DNA of 64,000 nt, taken from CAVTYH01 sp963773875. Its GTDB lineage: Bacteria; Planctomycetota; Planctomycetia; Pirellulales; JADZDJ01. Where the stretch lies: positions 186,001 to 250,000 of the forward strand of contig CAVZCV010000010.1 of NCBI GenBank assembly GCA_963773875.1. Direction: 5' to 3'. Of the stretch, positions 48,194-58,438 are shown one piece after another; the stretch's first letter is position 1; every line of letters starts with the position of its first letter. A program made the translations under genes and the position numbers. The notes beneath the pieces are model-generated. The model did not search any database, was not told the DNA's origin, and was given only the letters and a program-made list of their open reading frames with translations.

Positions 48194-48766
48194 TTACGAC
48201 GCCATTGACGCCAGCTCGCGGGCAAGCCGCTTACGGGCCACGTGCAAGCGCCGCTTGATGGTGCCAACCGGCGAAGCGAACTGATTGCTCATTTCGACCA
48301 GCGAACGACCGTTGACGTAGAACGCCACTAGCGTTTCGCGGTCCATCGACTTCAGCTTCCGCAAACCGGCGCGGACCTGCCGACGCCGCTCGCCGGCGAT
48401 CGCCCGATCCAGCGGCGTGTGTCGCTCGACCGCCGATCCTTCGATTGTCTCGGCCTCGGCCGAAACCAACGGCTGCCGGCGAACAGCTCGATTGATGGCC
48501 ATTCGCTGCGCCATCGACCGCAGCCAGCCGCCGAAGCAATCCGGCTCGCGCAGTTGATCGATTTTTTCCAGCGCGTGCATGAACACTTCCTGGCACAACT
48601 CCTGCGCCTCGGCATGGTTGCCCAGCCGGGCCAGCGCAATGCTGTAGACCATTCGCTCATAACGGACGCACAGCTGGCCAAAGGCAGCGCGGTCGCCATC
48701 CTGGGAAGCCAAAACCAAATCGGCCAGTTCGCAAGTGGCGTTGTCCTGTTCAAGCAAAGCGTTCAT
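48194..48766 (-). CDS. ECF-type RNA polymerase sigma factor
   Basis: 190 residues. Sigma region 2 ('YERMVYSIALARLGNHAEAQ', 'LCQEVFMHALEKIDQL', 'FGGWLRSMAQRMAIN') and region 4 ('LVEMSNQFASPVGTIKRRLH', 'VARKRLARELA') are both complete; regions 1.1 and 3 are absent, as expected for ECF factors. No anti-sigma gene with a clear zinc-binding motif is adjacent, so control may be transcriptional. ATG 48766 is the only sensible start. Confidence 0.92.
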   Translation of the reverse strand: MNALLEQDNATCELADLVLASQDGDRAAFGQLCVRYERMVYSIALARLGNHAEAQELCQEVFMHALEKIDQLREPDCFGGWLRSMAQRMAINRAVRRQPLVSAEAETIEGSAVERHTPLDRAIAGERRRQVRAGLRKLKSMDRETLVAFYVNGRSLVEMSNQFASPVGTIKRRLHVARKRLARELASMAS

Positions 48767-49552
48767 TGAAGTGCTCTCCGGAAAATCCGACTGCTCTTTG
48801 CTAGCGTCAACAACAGACGCGAGCCACAGTCGGGTGCCTTGGGGTCGACAAGCAGCAAACCATTTGCTGCAAGTCAGCCATCACCGCGTTCGTCGTTCTC
48901 AGTGGGCCTCGTTCGGCCCGTGGCCTGGGTTAGGCCACTACGACGACTCTTGGTGATACGCGCCGTACTGCCACGCGGCACGGCTGCATCGCCGACGTCC
49001 ATGCACACCATGGCATGGACTGTTCAGCTTGCCGTGCTGTTTGGCCGCTACCGGCGTACAGCAATCCGCGCAAATTACTGCACAGCTGATAGAGAGCATG
49101 TGCAGCTTGCGCATGAAGCGTCGTATGGCCGCTGGTTTTAGCCTTCGTATCGATAGCGCGGTCTTTGCGGTTAGCAAAGAAACGGCAAATCGCGTTGGCT
49201 TTTAACGAGCGGTTCATGGACTGCTCCTGCGCGGGGGCGCGGTTGGAGAGAACAAAAAACGATAGGAGAATTACAGACTTAAAGGATACTTACTCGTTCA
49301 CTAATTGGTTTCGGACCGGTGAGGCACAAAACACAACTTCTTACTCAACTGTCGTGTCTGCACTGCCGAGTGTCAAGCTCGGGGAATTGGATACTAGCAG
49401 CGCCAGACATCAATTTGCCCGCGAAAACGACCCGGCTTCTGTAAGACGGCGGAACGGACAAAAGGTTCGCAGGACCGGAAGAAATACTTTTAAATTTCTC
49501 GAGCGCGCGAATTGTCACGCGGAAAGTATTGTCTGCTAGGCATTTGCGACGA
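48767..49552. other. Intergenic region upstream of the sigma factor
   Basis: About 785 bases. Apart from one doubtful small minus-strand frame (48938-49114), no gene is supported. 49250-49350 is AT-rich and could hold promoters; none fits well enough to mark. Confidence 0.4.
48938..49114 (-). CDS. Possible small Cys/His-rich exported peptide
   Basis: ATG 49114 gives 58 residues: a short hydrophobic head (MRKLHMLSISCAVICADCC) resembling a lipoprotein-type signal, then a His/Arg/Cys-rich tail. There is no evident ribosome-binding site. It would lie directly before the sigma-factor gene on the same strand. Confidence 0.25.
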   Translation of the reverse strand: MRKLHMLSISCAVICADCCTPVAAKQHGKLNSPCHGVHGRRRCSRAAWQYGAYHQESS

Positions 49553-50233
49553 TTAAGGGCTAATTGCTTTTATCGTAGTGTGACTAAGCTTCGTTCTTTC
49601 TTTACTAATTTGAGCCAGGTCGTGGCAGCGGCGAATTTCCTCATCGACCTTTGCCAGCAGCTCCTCGTCGCTCATGGAGGACATTGCCTCCGGCTGCAGA
49701 GTCGAGCCTAGACAGACGTGAATGACAGCAGGCTGTGGCAGAAGATTCCGTCTTGGCCAGGAATCGAAGGATCCATCAAGTCCTACGGGCATGAGCGGCA
49801 CTTTTGCCCGGCGTGCCAGCGCGATGAAACCTGGTTTGATCTCTCCAACCTTGCCATCGCGCGTGCGCGTGCCTTCCGGGAAGATGAGCAACATTTCTCC
49901 CGACTTCAAACGACGCAGGCTTTCCTTGAGGCCGCCCAAGCCAATACCTTCCCGGTCGATCGGAATTGCATCGAGTGAATTGATCAGCCAACGAAACGGA
50001 GGGAAGCCGAAGAGCGTATCGCGGGCTACGTAGTTCAGCCTTCGGTCGTACGCTAAGCCAACGAGAATTGGATCAAGATGGCTTTGGTGGTTCGAGACGA
50101 CAAGAACTCCGCCGCTTTCGGGAATGTGTTCTCGTCCGAAAACGCGAATTCGGCAAACTGCCACGCAAAAGACGCGGCAAAAAACTCGCAAGAAATCGTA
50201 CCAAACTCTCTTTGCAAGCGATCGCTGGGCCAT
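49553..50233 (-). CDS. plsC: 1-acyl-sn-glycerol-3-phosphate acyltransferase
   Basis: 226 residues. The acyltransferase motifs are present: 'SNHQSHLDPILVGLA' (HxxxxD), 'LFGFPPFRWLINSLDAIPID', 'LIFPEGTRTRDGKV' and 'VPLMPVGLDGSFDS'. It converts lysophosphatidate to phosphatidate at the inner membrane; the hydrophobic head (VWYDFLRVFCRVFCVAVCRI) anchors it. It is the last gene of a tmk-cmk-plsC run, an order common in planctomycetes, with about 120 bases to cmk. Confidence 0.93.
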   Translation of the reverse strand: MAQRSLAKRVWYDFLRVFCRVFCVAVCRIRVFGREHIPESGGVLVVSNHQSHLDPILVGLAYDRRLNYVARDTLFGFPPFRWLINSLDAIPIDREGIGLGGLKESLRRLKSGEMLLIFPEGTRTRDGKVGEIKPGFIALARRAKVPLMPVGLDGSFDSWPRRNLLPQPAVIHVCLGSTLQPEAMSSMSDEELLAKVDEEIRRCHDLAQISKERTKLSHTTIKAISP

Positions 50234-50352
50234 TTAAAACCGCAATGGCGAAAGAAGGAATGCTTAAAAGCGCGGATCCTTAACAAACCTGCTAAGCCTG
50301 CGCTTGGAAGTTGCAAGGCTAATCGGAGCAGGCGCGAATTGCCAGTGTCCGG

Positions 50353-51066
50353 CTATTCATCAATCGCGTGCCCGCCTTCAACAATTTGCTCAGGGCCAGC
50401 CACATGGTGATGAACCGGCCTCATATTGTTGCGGACTAGCTCTTCGAGTCGATCTACGACCTCTGCGGAAGAAAGGCCATCGGTGTAGAATTCAATTGCA
50501 TCCAGCGCTTTAATCAACGGGCCAACGGGCCGCGAGCGATCGCTTAGATCGCGCACATTTTGTTGCCGCAGCACTTCCTCCAGAGGTGCAGATTCGCCGC
50601 GCGACTCCAAATCGAGCTGCCTGCGACGAGCTCTCTCCTCCGGACTGGCAGTCAGAAAAATCTTGACGTCAGCATGTGGAAAGACGACCGTACCCTGATC
50701 GCGCCCCTCCGCCACAACGTTCTCGTGCCCCGCTGCCTGCCGCTGCAATTGCACCAACCGCTCGCGCACCGCAGCGTTATTTGCGGCATAGTGCGTAACT
50801 GCTGTGATTTTTGATCGGCGAATTTCCGTTGTGACATCTTCACCATTCAGAAGTACGTGATTTTCGGCGAGCTCGATGGATAATCGGTCGACAAGCGCTA
50901 CAAGTGCCGCTGGATCGTTCCAATCGAGGGCTTCGCGCACCGCCGCTAGTGCCACGGCCCGATACATCGCCCCCGTGTCCAAGAATCGAAAGCCCAGTCG
51001 ACGCGCAAGCGCACGAGCAGCCGTGCTTTTTCCCGCGCCGGCAGGTCCGTCCAAGGTGATGATCAT
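50353..51066 (-). CDS. cmk: Cytidylate kinase
   Basis: 237 residues. P-loop GPAGAGKST at 7-15, 'FLDTGAMYRAVAL' for base recognition, 'AEGRDQGTVVFPHADVKIFL' and the lid 'SPEERARRRQLDLESRGE' are diagnostic. It phosphorylates CMP and dCMP. In the second motif Q replaces the usual I ('GRDIGTVVFP' in most family members), a substitution seen in some planctomycetes. The tail (HHHVAGPEQIVEGGHAIDE) is extra. It starts 18 bases after the end of tmk. Confidence 0.95.
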   Translation of the reverse strand: MIITLDGPAGAGKSTAARALARRLGFRFLDTGAMYRAVALAAVREALDWNDPAALVALVDRLSIELAENHVLLNGEDVTTEIRRSKITAVTHYAANNAAVRERLVQLQRQAAGHENVVAEGRDQGTVVFPHADVKIFLTASPEERARRRQLDLESRGESAPLEEVLRQQNVRDLSDRSRPVGPLIKALDAIEFYTDGLSSAEVVDRLEELVRNNMRPVHHHVAGPEQIVEGGHAIDE

Positions 51067-51084
51067 GTAAATTTGACCGAGGGT

Positions 51085-51717
51085 TCAACCGATTGTCGAC
51101 TTGCGTTTCAGCACTTTCTCGGCAACCGCTCGAATATTTGCCTGGACATCGTCGATCGCTCGAGCTGCATCGATCACTGCAATTCGATCGGGCCGCGCCG
51201 CCGCCTCTGTTAAAAAACCGGATCGCAGTCGCTCTCGGAAATCGTCGCTGTGTTGCTCCATTCGGTCAAGCTCCCGTTGGATGCGGAGAGTGGCGTCGCC
51301 CGGCGGCATGTCCAATAGAAACGTCAAATCGGGTTCAAGTCCACCAGTGATGTACCCTCCAATCTCCCAAAGTCGAACAACATCCAATCCACCTGCGTGC
51401 CCTTGGTAGACCACATTCGCCAGCAGATAGCGGTCCGAGACAACCGTTTTACCAGCGGCGAGGGCGGGTGTAATAATATCCGCCACGAGTTGCGCCCGTG
51501 CCGCCATGTAGAGCAGCATTTCACTCATGCGGCTAATCGACAGATCTTTACGGTCCAACAGCAGCTTGCGGATCGATTCGCCGACTTCAGTTCCCCCTGG
51601 GTCGCGGCAGGTGATCACCTCGTGCCCGCGATTCTCCAGCCATTGGCAAAACAGCTTCAACTGCGTTGATTTGCCAACGCCATCAAGGCCATCGAAGCTA
51701 AAAAAAATACCGGGCAT
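51085..51717 (-). CDS. tmk: Thymidylate kinase
   Basis: 210 residues. P-loop 'FDGLDGVGKSTQ', 'CRDPGGTEVGESIRKLLL' (the DPGGT replaces DRE/EPGGT), 'VVSDRYLLANVVYQG' and 'LTFLLDMPPGDATLRI' identify the dTMP kinase. It provides dTDP for DNA synthesis. It is followed closely by cmk, so two nucleotide kinases share one transcript. Confidence 0.95.
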   Translation of the reverse strand: MPGIFFSFDGLDGVGKSTQLKLFCQWLENRGHEVITCRDPGGTEVGESIRKLLLDRKDLSISRMSEMLLYMAARAQLVADIITPALAAGKTVVSDRYLLANVVYQGHAGGLDVVRLWEIGGYITGGLEPDLTFLLDMPPGDATLRIQRELDRMEQHSDDFRERLRSGFLTEAAARPDRIAVIDAARAIDDVQANIRAVAEKVLKRKSTIG

Positions 51718-51744
51718 TTCCGCAAAAGATAATGTTGTCGAGGC

Positions 51745-52725
51745 TTAGCCCACGGCGTCATGATAGGTTTGCCAAACCCGCTCCGCCTTGTCCGCCACGA
51801 TTTTACGCAATTGAGGCGGCTCCATCACCTGGGCTTGATCGCCGTACCCCAAAATCCACCAGGAAATCTCGTTGAGTCCTTTGACCGTAACTTGAAAATC
51901 GAGCGATCGATCATCGTTCCATTTCAACCGCTGCGTTTTGTGCCACGCGACTTCCGCCACGTTCTTTGCCACGAGCTTCGAGAAGCGAATGCAAATTTCG
52001 TAGTCTGGACCCGGCTCGGGCACAAGGTGCCACGCATTGCCAAAGTACCGCTCCAGGGAGAAGTTCCGCGGAATTTCATAACGGTCGTCCGTGGTTTCAA
52101 TATTTTGGATTCGACCGACATTGAACGTCCGCACCGATCGATGCAACGTGGAACGGCCGATCACATACCAACTATGTCGACTGAACAAAAGTCGGTACGG
52201 GCACAGCCGCGTGCGGATCAATGCAGATTCGTGCAAACTCTCGTAAACAAAGCGGACGCTCCGCCGCTCGGCAATTGATTTGAGCAAATAATCGTATACC
52301 ATGTCTTGGCCTTCGAGCGGATTCGCCGGCGGTAAGTGAATGCGAATGGCATCGGCAACGCTCCGAATTTGCTTGCGCACCGCCATCGGCAAGCTGGCTT
52401 CCAACTTCGCTGCTGCGGTTCTTGCCGGCGCCAAAAAAGGCATTTGCCGAACGCCACCTAGTTCGTGGCACAAAATGAGGACGGCCAGCGCCTCGCTGGC
52501 CGTGAACTTGTCGGGCGGAAGAAAATATGTTTCGGCTAGATGGTAAGCTTGGAATTCTTCATCGTGCTGCACGGGCACGCCCGCCTTTCGCAGCACATCC
52601 AGATCTCGAAAGATGGTCCTCCGGCTCACATTGCACTCAACAGCCAACGAATTAACGTTGTGACCTTTTCCAGCCTGCAGTAGGCCGATCATCTGTAGAA
52701 GTCTGCTGAGCCGAGTCAGATTCAT
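51745..52725 (-). CDS. WYL-domain transcriptional regulator
   Basis: 326 residues. N-terminal winged helix-turn-helix ('GKGHNVNSLAVECNVSRRTI', 'FRDLDVLRKAGVPV') and a central WYL domain ('FVYESLHESALIRTRLCPYR', 'LLFSRHSWYVIGRSTLHRSV', 'FNVGRIQNIETTDDRYEIP') with a C-terminal extension of the YafY type. WYL regulators sense nucleic-acid-like or nucleotide ligands. Its first 74 bases overlap the end of the TolC-type gene in another frame, so the two are translationally linked. Target genes are not apparent. Confidence 0.9.
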   Translation of the reverse strand: MNLTRLSRLLQMIGLLQAGKGHNVNSLAVECNVSRRTIFRDLDVLRKAGVPVQHDEEFQAYHLAETYFLPPDKFTASEALAVLILCHELGGVRQMPFLAPARTAAAKLEASLPMAVRKQIRSVADAIRIHLPPANPLEGQDMVYDYLLKSIAERRSVRFVYESLHESALIRTRLCPYRLLFSRHSWYVIGRSTLHRSVRTFNVGRIQNIETTDDRYEIPRNFSLERYFGNAWHLVPEPGPDYEICIRFSKLVAKNVAEVAWHKTQRLKWNDDRSLDFQVTVKGLNEISWWILGYGDQAQVMEPPQLRKIVADKAERVWQTYHDAVG

Positions 52726-55192
52726 CGCTGCCCGAAGATTTCCATTGAGTCTGAGTCGTGATGGAGACGCTTGAATTTATCGACTTCGAACTCGGATTGC
52801 TACGATCTTCGGATTTCCCCAGCGACAAGTCGCCCCAGTCGAATGCCGCGTCAGACGTGCCGCTGGCTAAATGCACCTGGCTGTCAACATGCGTGGCGGC
52901 GGACTCTTGGGCGGCTGGTCGACCGAAGCGGACACCAGACTGCACGCCGCCAATTTTCAGGTTGCCATGTTGCATTGACGTCGTTCCGCTCTGCGTGGAA
53001 TTCGGGCCTGCGCGACCGGCTGAAGTCAACCGCGGTCCGGCGGATCCATCCACCGCGCCTTCCAGCGCCGGCGACGGCAATTCCATATTGTCGCGCGGCA
53101 ATGCGCTCTTCTGCGGCGGCGGCGGAGCAACCTGTTCCGGAGCAGCTTCAGTCGGTGTGCCTTCTACATGCTTGGATGTACCATCCGTCTCCTGGAACTG
53201 CGGGAACGGACCTTGGCTGAATACCTCAGGCCGCGTGAATCCGTAGTTCAGATACAATCCGGCATCGCGTGCGCGAGCTCGACGCTTGGCATCGAAGTAC
53301 GCCTTCGCCGGCCACGGGCCTTCCGCCAGGTACACGCCGTTGTATTCCAATAGCGAGCCTTTACGGAAGTGAACGAGCATGATCGCCTTGTTGTAATCGG
53401 TAAGCGAGCGATAGTAAGCCGTTTCCGCATCCGCCCTGCGGCGCTGGGCTTCAAGCAACAAATCGAGCGTCACGGTGCCCGCTTCATAGGCAGCTTGGAC
53501 GGCCTGAACTTGTTGCTCAGCAGCCACACGGCGATTGAAGTTCGTTTGGGCGAGTGTGTAGTTCGTGTCGACATCGCGAATGGCGTCGGCCAATTGATGC
53601 GACACTTCCAGTTCCTGATCCTGCAGAATCGATCGTTCGCGAGCCAGGTTCAATTGAGCGTTTCGAACCGCCGCCAACGGCTGGCGGAAGCCGATTGGAA
53701 TGCTGAGGTTTAAGCCGGCTTCCCATTCTTGGAAGTCGCCGGAGGCCAGCGTCGAAAACGCGTCGGTGCCACGGATTGATTCGGTCGGATTGGCGGAAGG
53801 ATTGAACGATTTGCCTGGATAGTCGATGAGGTCTTGACCGACCCCAAGGAATCGGTAGCGACCGGAGACATCGAGCCGTGGCAGCAGCAGATTCTTGGAC
53901 GCAATGCATTCCATTTCACGCTGCTTAATTCGCCATTTCTGCTGACGAAGTTCGACCGATCGAGCTAGGCCTTCGGCGTGAATCTCACACCAATCGAACA
54001 ACACGCGGGCATCGGTTGGTTCGTCGACTGGCCGAATCAATCGGCCATCGGTGGCCGCGAGACCCATCATGTATCGCAACCTGTTTTCAGCCCGATACAA
54101 ATCGGCCAAAGCGGTTTCGAGTGAACTGCGAAAGAAGAAGTATTGCTCGCGAGCCTGAGCTTCCTTGTCGGCTTCACCACCGCGCGCGCCGACTACATAC
54201 TTCGCATGGACTTCCTTCCATGTTTGCAACGCCGCATTGCGGCCGGTCTTGGTCGCTTCGAGGTTGCGATAGGCAAAATACAATTCCCAGTACGCGTTCT
54301 CGACATCTGAAACGAAATTCCGGACGCCGGCTTCAAAGTCGGCCAGCCGAATGTCTGTCCGAATTCGCGCAATTACAACGCCGTCATATTGCAGATAGGT
54401 ACCGATACCCCGCAAAGGATCGAACGGCCCGGCAATTCGGTTGTACAAGCTGCCCGCGCCTTGCAACAATGGCTGTTTGAATTGCAGTTCGAAATTCTGC
54501 GTCCAATCGCTCCCGGTTTGCTGCTGTGGACTGTTGTTCGCGTTGTAAATGGTATTGCTGAAGACACCGAGTTCAGCACCTGTCGCCGTCGTCTTGGTGA
54601 TTCCAGACTGAAATGTGCCTAAATCCTGCTGAAAAACACGGGGCGTGAAGAAAGAAATGTTTGGAGTAATATTTTGCGGCCGGTCGTTCTTGTCCCACAG
54701 CATGCTCGATGTGAACTGCGGATCGAACGCCGAGAGCGCACCTTCAGGACCAAAAATTGGATCGCTTTCGAACAGTGCAGGTTCATAAACGGTGACCGCG
54801 CCTGTCGGTTGCTGCGTGAGTACTTCAGGCGTCTGCGTGATTTGCGTTCGCGCCGTGTTGGGCGTAATAAACAAGCGCACGCCCAACGAGCGCATCACCT
54901 TACCGTTTTCCAGCGCAATGCGCACTGCATCGGCCAGGCAAAGATCCCACGGCTCTTGGGCTTTGGAGTTGGTGATCGTAAACGGCGCCGGTGGGTCGTT
55001 CACTTCTTGAATGCTGCACGTTTTGACGTCGGGGTACTCGATGTTCGTCGCCATGCCCACGTAATGCGACAAATCGCCGTCCTCAAAGAAATAGAACGGC
55101 TGAGTCGGAGAGCAGCCCGTCGCCAAAGCGGTCGCTGCGGCCAAAAGCACGAGCGCCAAGAACCGCTGGCCAAATCGAATGTTGTAGTTCAT
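52652..55192 (-). CDS. TolC-type outer-membrane efflux lipoprotein
   Basis: 846 residues, nearly twice a usual TolC. The lipobox LATGC (Cys27) ends the signal peptide. Two outer-membrane-efflux repeats follow, with helical hairpins ('VRNFVSDVENAYWELYFAYR', 'HQLADAIRDVDTNYTLAQTN', 'AAYEAGTVTLDLLLEAQRRR', 'YYRSLTDYNKAIMLVHFRKG'). About 220 residues of low-complexity Ser/Pro/Gln-rich tail complete the protein and contain no recognisable domain. It would form the outer-membrane channel of an RND/ABC exporter, but no pump gene lies beside it. ATG 55192. Confidence 0.88.
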   Translation of the reverse strand: MNYNIRFGQRFLALVLLAAATALATGCSPTQPFYFFEDGDLSHYVGMATNIEYPDVKTCSIQEVNDPPAPFTITNSKAQEPWDLCLADAVRIALENGKVMRSLGVRLFITPNTARTQITQTPEVLTQQPTGAVTVYEPALFESDPIFGPEGALSAFDPQFTSSMLWDKNDRPQNITPNISFFTPRVFQQDLGTFQSGITKTTATGAELGVFSNTIYNANNSPQQQTGSDWTQNFELQFKQPLLQGAGSLYNRIAGPFDPLRGIGTYLQYDGVVIARIRTDIRLADFEAGVRNFVSDVENAYWELYFAYRNLEATKTGRNAALQTWKEVHAKYVVGARGGEADKEAQAREQYFFFRSSLETALADLYRAENRLRYMMGLAATDGRLIRPVDEPTDARVLFDWCEIHAEGLARSVELRQQKWRIKQREMECIASKNLLLPRLDVSGRYRFLGVGQDLIDYPGKSFNPSANPTESIRGTDAFSTLASGDFQEWEAGLNLSIPIGFRQPLAAVRNAQLNLARERSILQDQELEVSHQLADAIRDVDTNYTLAQTNFNRRVAAEQQVQAVQAAYEAGTVTLDLLLEAQRRRADAETAYYRSLTDYNKAIMLVHFRKGSLLEYNGVYLAEGPWPAKAYFDAKRRARARDAGLYLNYGFTRPEVFSQGPFPQFQETDGTSKHVEGTPTEAAPEQVAPPPPQKSALPRDNMELPSPALEGAVDGSAGPRLTSAGRAGPNSTQSGTTSMQHGNLKIGGVQSGVRFGRPAAQESAATHVDSQVHLASGTSDAAFDWGDLSLGKSEDRSNPSSKSINSSVSITTQTQWKSSGSDESDSAQQTSTDDRPTAGWKRSQR

Positions 55193-55424
55193 TGCTTCAG
55201 GAATCCCGTGGTAGCCTGTCGGCCGACCCCGTTGATGCTGGGCATCAACGAAATCAGTCGTCTTGTACGATCCACGTCATTCCCCCCGGGCCGCCTGCCG
55301 TGCTAGCTGCCGATAGAATCGGCGCGCGAGCCAAAACGGTATTTGGCAGAACAGGTATCGACAGGCCAGGCGTTAGACTTTGACCAATTCGCAAAACTCA
55401 TGCGATCGGCAAGGTCGCGGCAAA

Positions 55425-56108
55425 TTACCGCCGCTGTCCAGATTCTCGCGGTGCGAAAGTCGCTATCGGCGCAACTGCTTTGTGTGCACAGCGTTTAAGT
55501 TCGCGGCTGTAATCGTCCGGCTCATCCATATCATCCAACACTTCGCGATTTGCCGCAGGCATCGCTAGCACATCGCTAGAATTGGCGGCGAGAAGTCCTC
55601 GCAAACCGAGTTCATCGAAGTTTGATAGCACTTCGGGGAAATACTTCGAAGATAGCACGAGCGGATGCCCCCGCTTGCCTGCATATTCCGGTACGACAAT
55701 GCCCTTCTCGCTCTTTCGAAAAGCTGCAACAAGCTCGTCAATCAGTTCCGATCCAATCGACGGTTGATCGCCAAGCGCTATCACTGCTGCATCGCAATCT
55801 GAGGGTAGCGCACGCAGACCGCAGCGCACGGAACTAAGCATCTCGCCGTGTGAATCAGGGTTTTCCACAGTCGTCATGGGCCGATCGGCAAGCTTCCTGG
55901 CAATGTCATGCCCAGTCCCTGCGTGTGCGGAAACAACCACAATAGTTGTCGCACTTTTCGCAACCGACGCGCCCAAAATTGCATCGACAACTGTCTCAAC
56001 CACCGTGCTGTCGCCGAGCGGCAGGAGCATTTTCTGCTGACCCATGCGGGTCGATCGGCCGGCGGCCAGCACGATAATTCCGATCTTGGGAGCCAACCGC
56101 TCGCTCAC
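55425..56108 (-). CDS. mocA: MocA-like molybdenum cofactor nucleotidyltransferase
   Basis: 227 residues from GTG 56108, which overlaps the stop of the molybdenum hydroxylase gene (GTGA), a sign of coupled translation. 'IIVLAAGRSTRMGQQKMLLP' is the nucleotidyltransferase signature of the MobA/MocA group, with 'VIALGDQPSIGSELIDEL' and 'GKRGHPLVLSSKYFPEV' further on. MocA adds CMP to molybdopterin to make the cytosine dinucleotide form used by xanthine-dehydrogenase-type enzymes, which fits the operon. The ORF could extend to 56189 but the upstream part lies in the neighbour. Confidence 0.85.
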   Translation of the reverse strand: MSERLAPKIGIIVLAAGRSTRMGQQKMLLPLGDSTVVETVVDAILGASVAKSATTIVVVSAHAGTGHDIARKLADRPMTTVENPDSHGEMLSSVRCGLRALPSDCDAAVIALGDQPSIGSELIDELVAAFRKSEKGIVVPEYAGKRGHPLVLSSKYFPEVLSNFDELGLRGLLAANSSDVLAMPAANREVLDDMDEPDDYSRELKRCAHKAVAPIATFAPRESGQRR

Positions 56109-58433
56109 GCCTGCTTCTCCAACTTGAGTGGCATCGAGCGCAATCGCTGACCGGTAGCGTGGAACACAGCGTTGGCAATCGCAGGGCACACGGCAATGAT
56201 AGGTGTTTCACCTGCGCCCACCGACTGCGCATCGGGCCGTCCGATCAAACTGATTTCGATTTCCGGCACATCATCGAACCGCGGCACCAGGTATTTCGAA
56301 AACGCGGCATTCAACATCTGGCCATTTTCAAATTTCATTTCCTCACGGAGTGCCGGCCCAAGCCCCATGATGATCGCGCCCTGCACTTGCATTCGTAGGT
56401 TTTCGGGGTTGATAACTGCACCGCAATCGAATGCTTCGCTGACGCGCCGAACTTTGATCTGCCCTGAATTTGGATCGACTTCCACCTCAGCGCATGCCGC
56501 CACGTATGAGCGTTTTTCAAAGCCGCACGCGATTCCCACGCCGATGTTCTTCTCGCGTTTGTCGCGCTGCTTTACCCAATCGAATTTCTTGGCCGCTTCT
56601 TCCAGCACGCCTTTCAACCGCTCGTCCTGCAAATGTGCCAGCCGAAATTCAAGCGGATCTTTGCCGGCCGCATGCGCCAGTTCGTCGATGAAGCTTTCAT
56701 TGGCGAACGTGTTCGCGGTCGCAGCCAAGGCGCGATACGATCCGTGCCGCAGCGGCGCATCGGCCTGGATCATTCGCGTGACAGCCTGCTTGCCGGTGCG
56801 ATACTGGGGCGCTAACGAATTTCCACCGGAGTTGATATTGATGCCAAACCAGCTGGTAATCTTGCCATCGGCATCCAAACTTGCTTCCGCTTTGATTACA
56901 CCGGCCGGGCGGAACTGTGCCCAGGTAAACTCCTCGGCGCGCGTCCAATGCAGTGCCACGGGCTTTCCGGCTGCTTTCGCTAGCCGCGCCGCTTCCACCG
57001 CGCACTCGCCGGGATGCTTGCCACCAAAGCCACCGCCGAAATCTGGTACGATCACGCGCACTTTGTCCTCGCCCAGTCGCATGGCACGCGCCACTTCTGT
57101 GCGTACGCCGAACGGATTCTGCGTCGAAGTCCACACGGTCAATTGGTCGCCGTCCCAGTCGGCAATCGCCGCCCGAGTTTCCATCGGAGCGTGCTGCACA
57201 TATGGCACGTGATAGGTTGCGGTAACCGTTTTCGCGGCGGCCGCCATCTCGCCGGCGTTGGGGTTCTTCGGCACGCCGCCACTGGCAGTCTTTTCTAAAT
57301 GCGCGAACAGATCTTTGCTCGACGGATGCTCGGGCTGATCCCACTCGGCGGTAGCTGCAATTGCTTCGATTGCTTGAGTCGCTTGATACGCGGTGGGAGC
57401 GACAACGCCGATGAAATCGCCATCCTGCACTACCGTCACGCCGTCCATACCTTTGGCCGCATCCACATTTACTGATTTTCGCTTCGCAGGCTTGGCACCC
57501 AACCCGAAGTGCGCCGTGCGCAAAACCTTCCCGTGCACCATGCCCGGCCTGGTGATGTCGGACGGATATTTATGTGTGCCGGTGACCAAATCATGCCGAT
57601 TGGGCCGCGGTGTCGGTTGGCCCATTACTTTCCATTGGGTCGGCGGCGTGATTGGTGCGCGCTGCGGCGTGGTTTCTTTGAACGCCTTGATCGCGTCGTC
57701 GTCGGCAGCCAGATCGGCATAGGCAATCTGTCGATTACTTGGCCCATGCACAATCTTTCCATCGCGTGCTTCAATTTCGCTGCGTTCGACATTCCATTTT
57801 TGCTTGGCGAAGTCGATCAACAATCTCGCGCTGCCGCGGCGCCTTGGCGAACCGCTGGCACGGTGTTGGGTGTGGTGCCGCTGCCGGCCGTCATTCCGTC
57901 GTTGGGCACCAATGCCGTGTCGGCCAGAACCATGGTGATGCGATCGATTGGTACACGAAGTTCTTCGGCGGCCGCTTCGCTTAGTTCCGCACGCGATCCT
58001 TGCCCACCTTCCACTTTGCCGCAGAATACTGTAATCGCACCGTCTTTGCCGATGTGCAAGCGAGCTGCAACGGCCACGGGTCCGCCACCGCCAAAACCTC
58101 CGCCTTTCCTACCGCCGCCCTTGCGCCCGGCTGGTGGTGCTTCTTCTTGGGCCGCGAGCGGGAAATCGCATACGGCAACAAGCAGCCCCGTGCCGATGCT
58201 TGCAGAATCGTTCGCCGGCTGATGCCGAAATTGAATTCGACTCGATCGAATGGCTCTTCATATGCGACATCTGCTGGGCTGACAAATCCGCTTATCGTGA
58301 GCCCGTCGGAGCTGAATTCGGGTGTTGATTCGATGCTCGAGGGCTCGCAAGGTGTAAGCATCGCCGATAAACGGTCTGACTCCCGACTGCTAGCCACGGA
58401 CGCACGTTTTGTAATTGATGATTTGGTCGTCAT
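56105..58433 (-). CDS. Molybdenum hydroxylase large subunit (xanthine dehydrogenase/IorB type), frameshifted twice
   Basis: About 776 residues; ATG 58433 follows GGAGG. The N terminus holds a Tat-type signal (FGISRRTILQ). The start frame then fails, and one missing base near 58200 restores 'SIGTGLLVAVCDFPLAAQEE'. A Gly/Lys linker leads to the molybdopterin domain ('KVEGGQGSRAELSEAAAEEL', 'DGMTAGSGTTPN'). A second missing base near 57825 connects it to 'LLIDFAKQKWNVERSE'. The remainder is intact, with 'PDFGGGFGGKHPGECAVEAA', 'SYRALAATANTFANESFIDE', 'FDCGAVINPENLRMQVQGAI' and 'SVGAGETPIIAVCPAIANAV', the last being the family's active-site Glu region. Family enzymes hydroxylate N-heterocycles or aldehydes; the substrate here is unknown. 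Periplasmic by its Tat signal. Confidence 0.85.
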
Positions 58434-58438
58434 TGGAA

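Noticed and set aside
49165..49539. Plus-strand frame of 124 codons before plsC
   Set aside because: No start signal, no domain, low-information composition.
56172..57212. Plus-strand frame of 346 codons
   Set aside because: Antisense to the intact part of the molybdenum hydroxylase.
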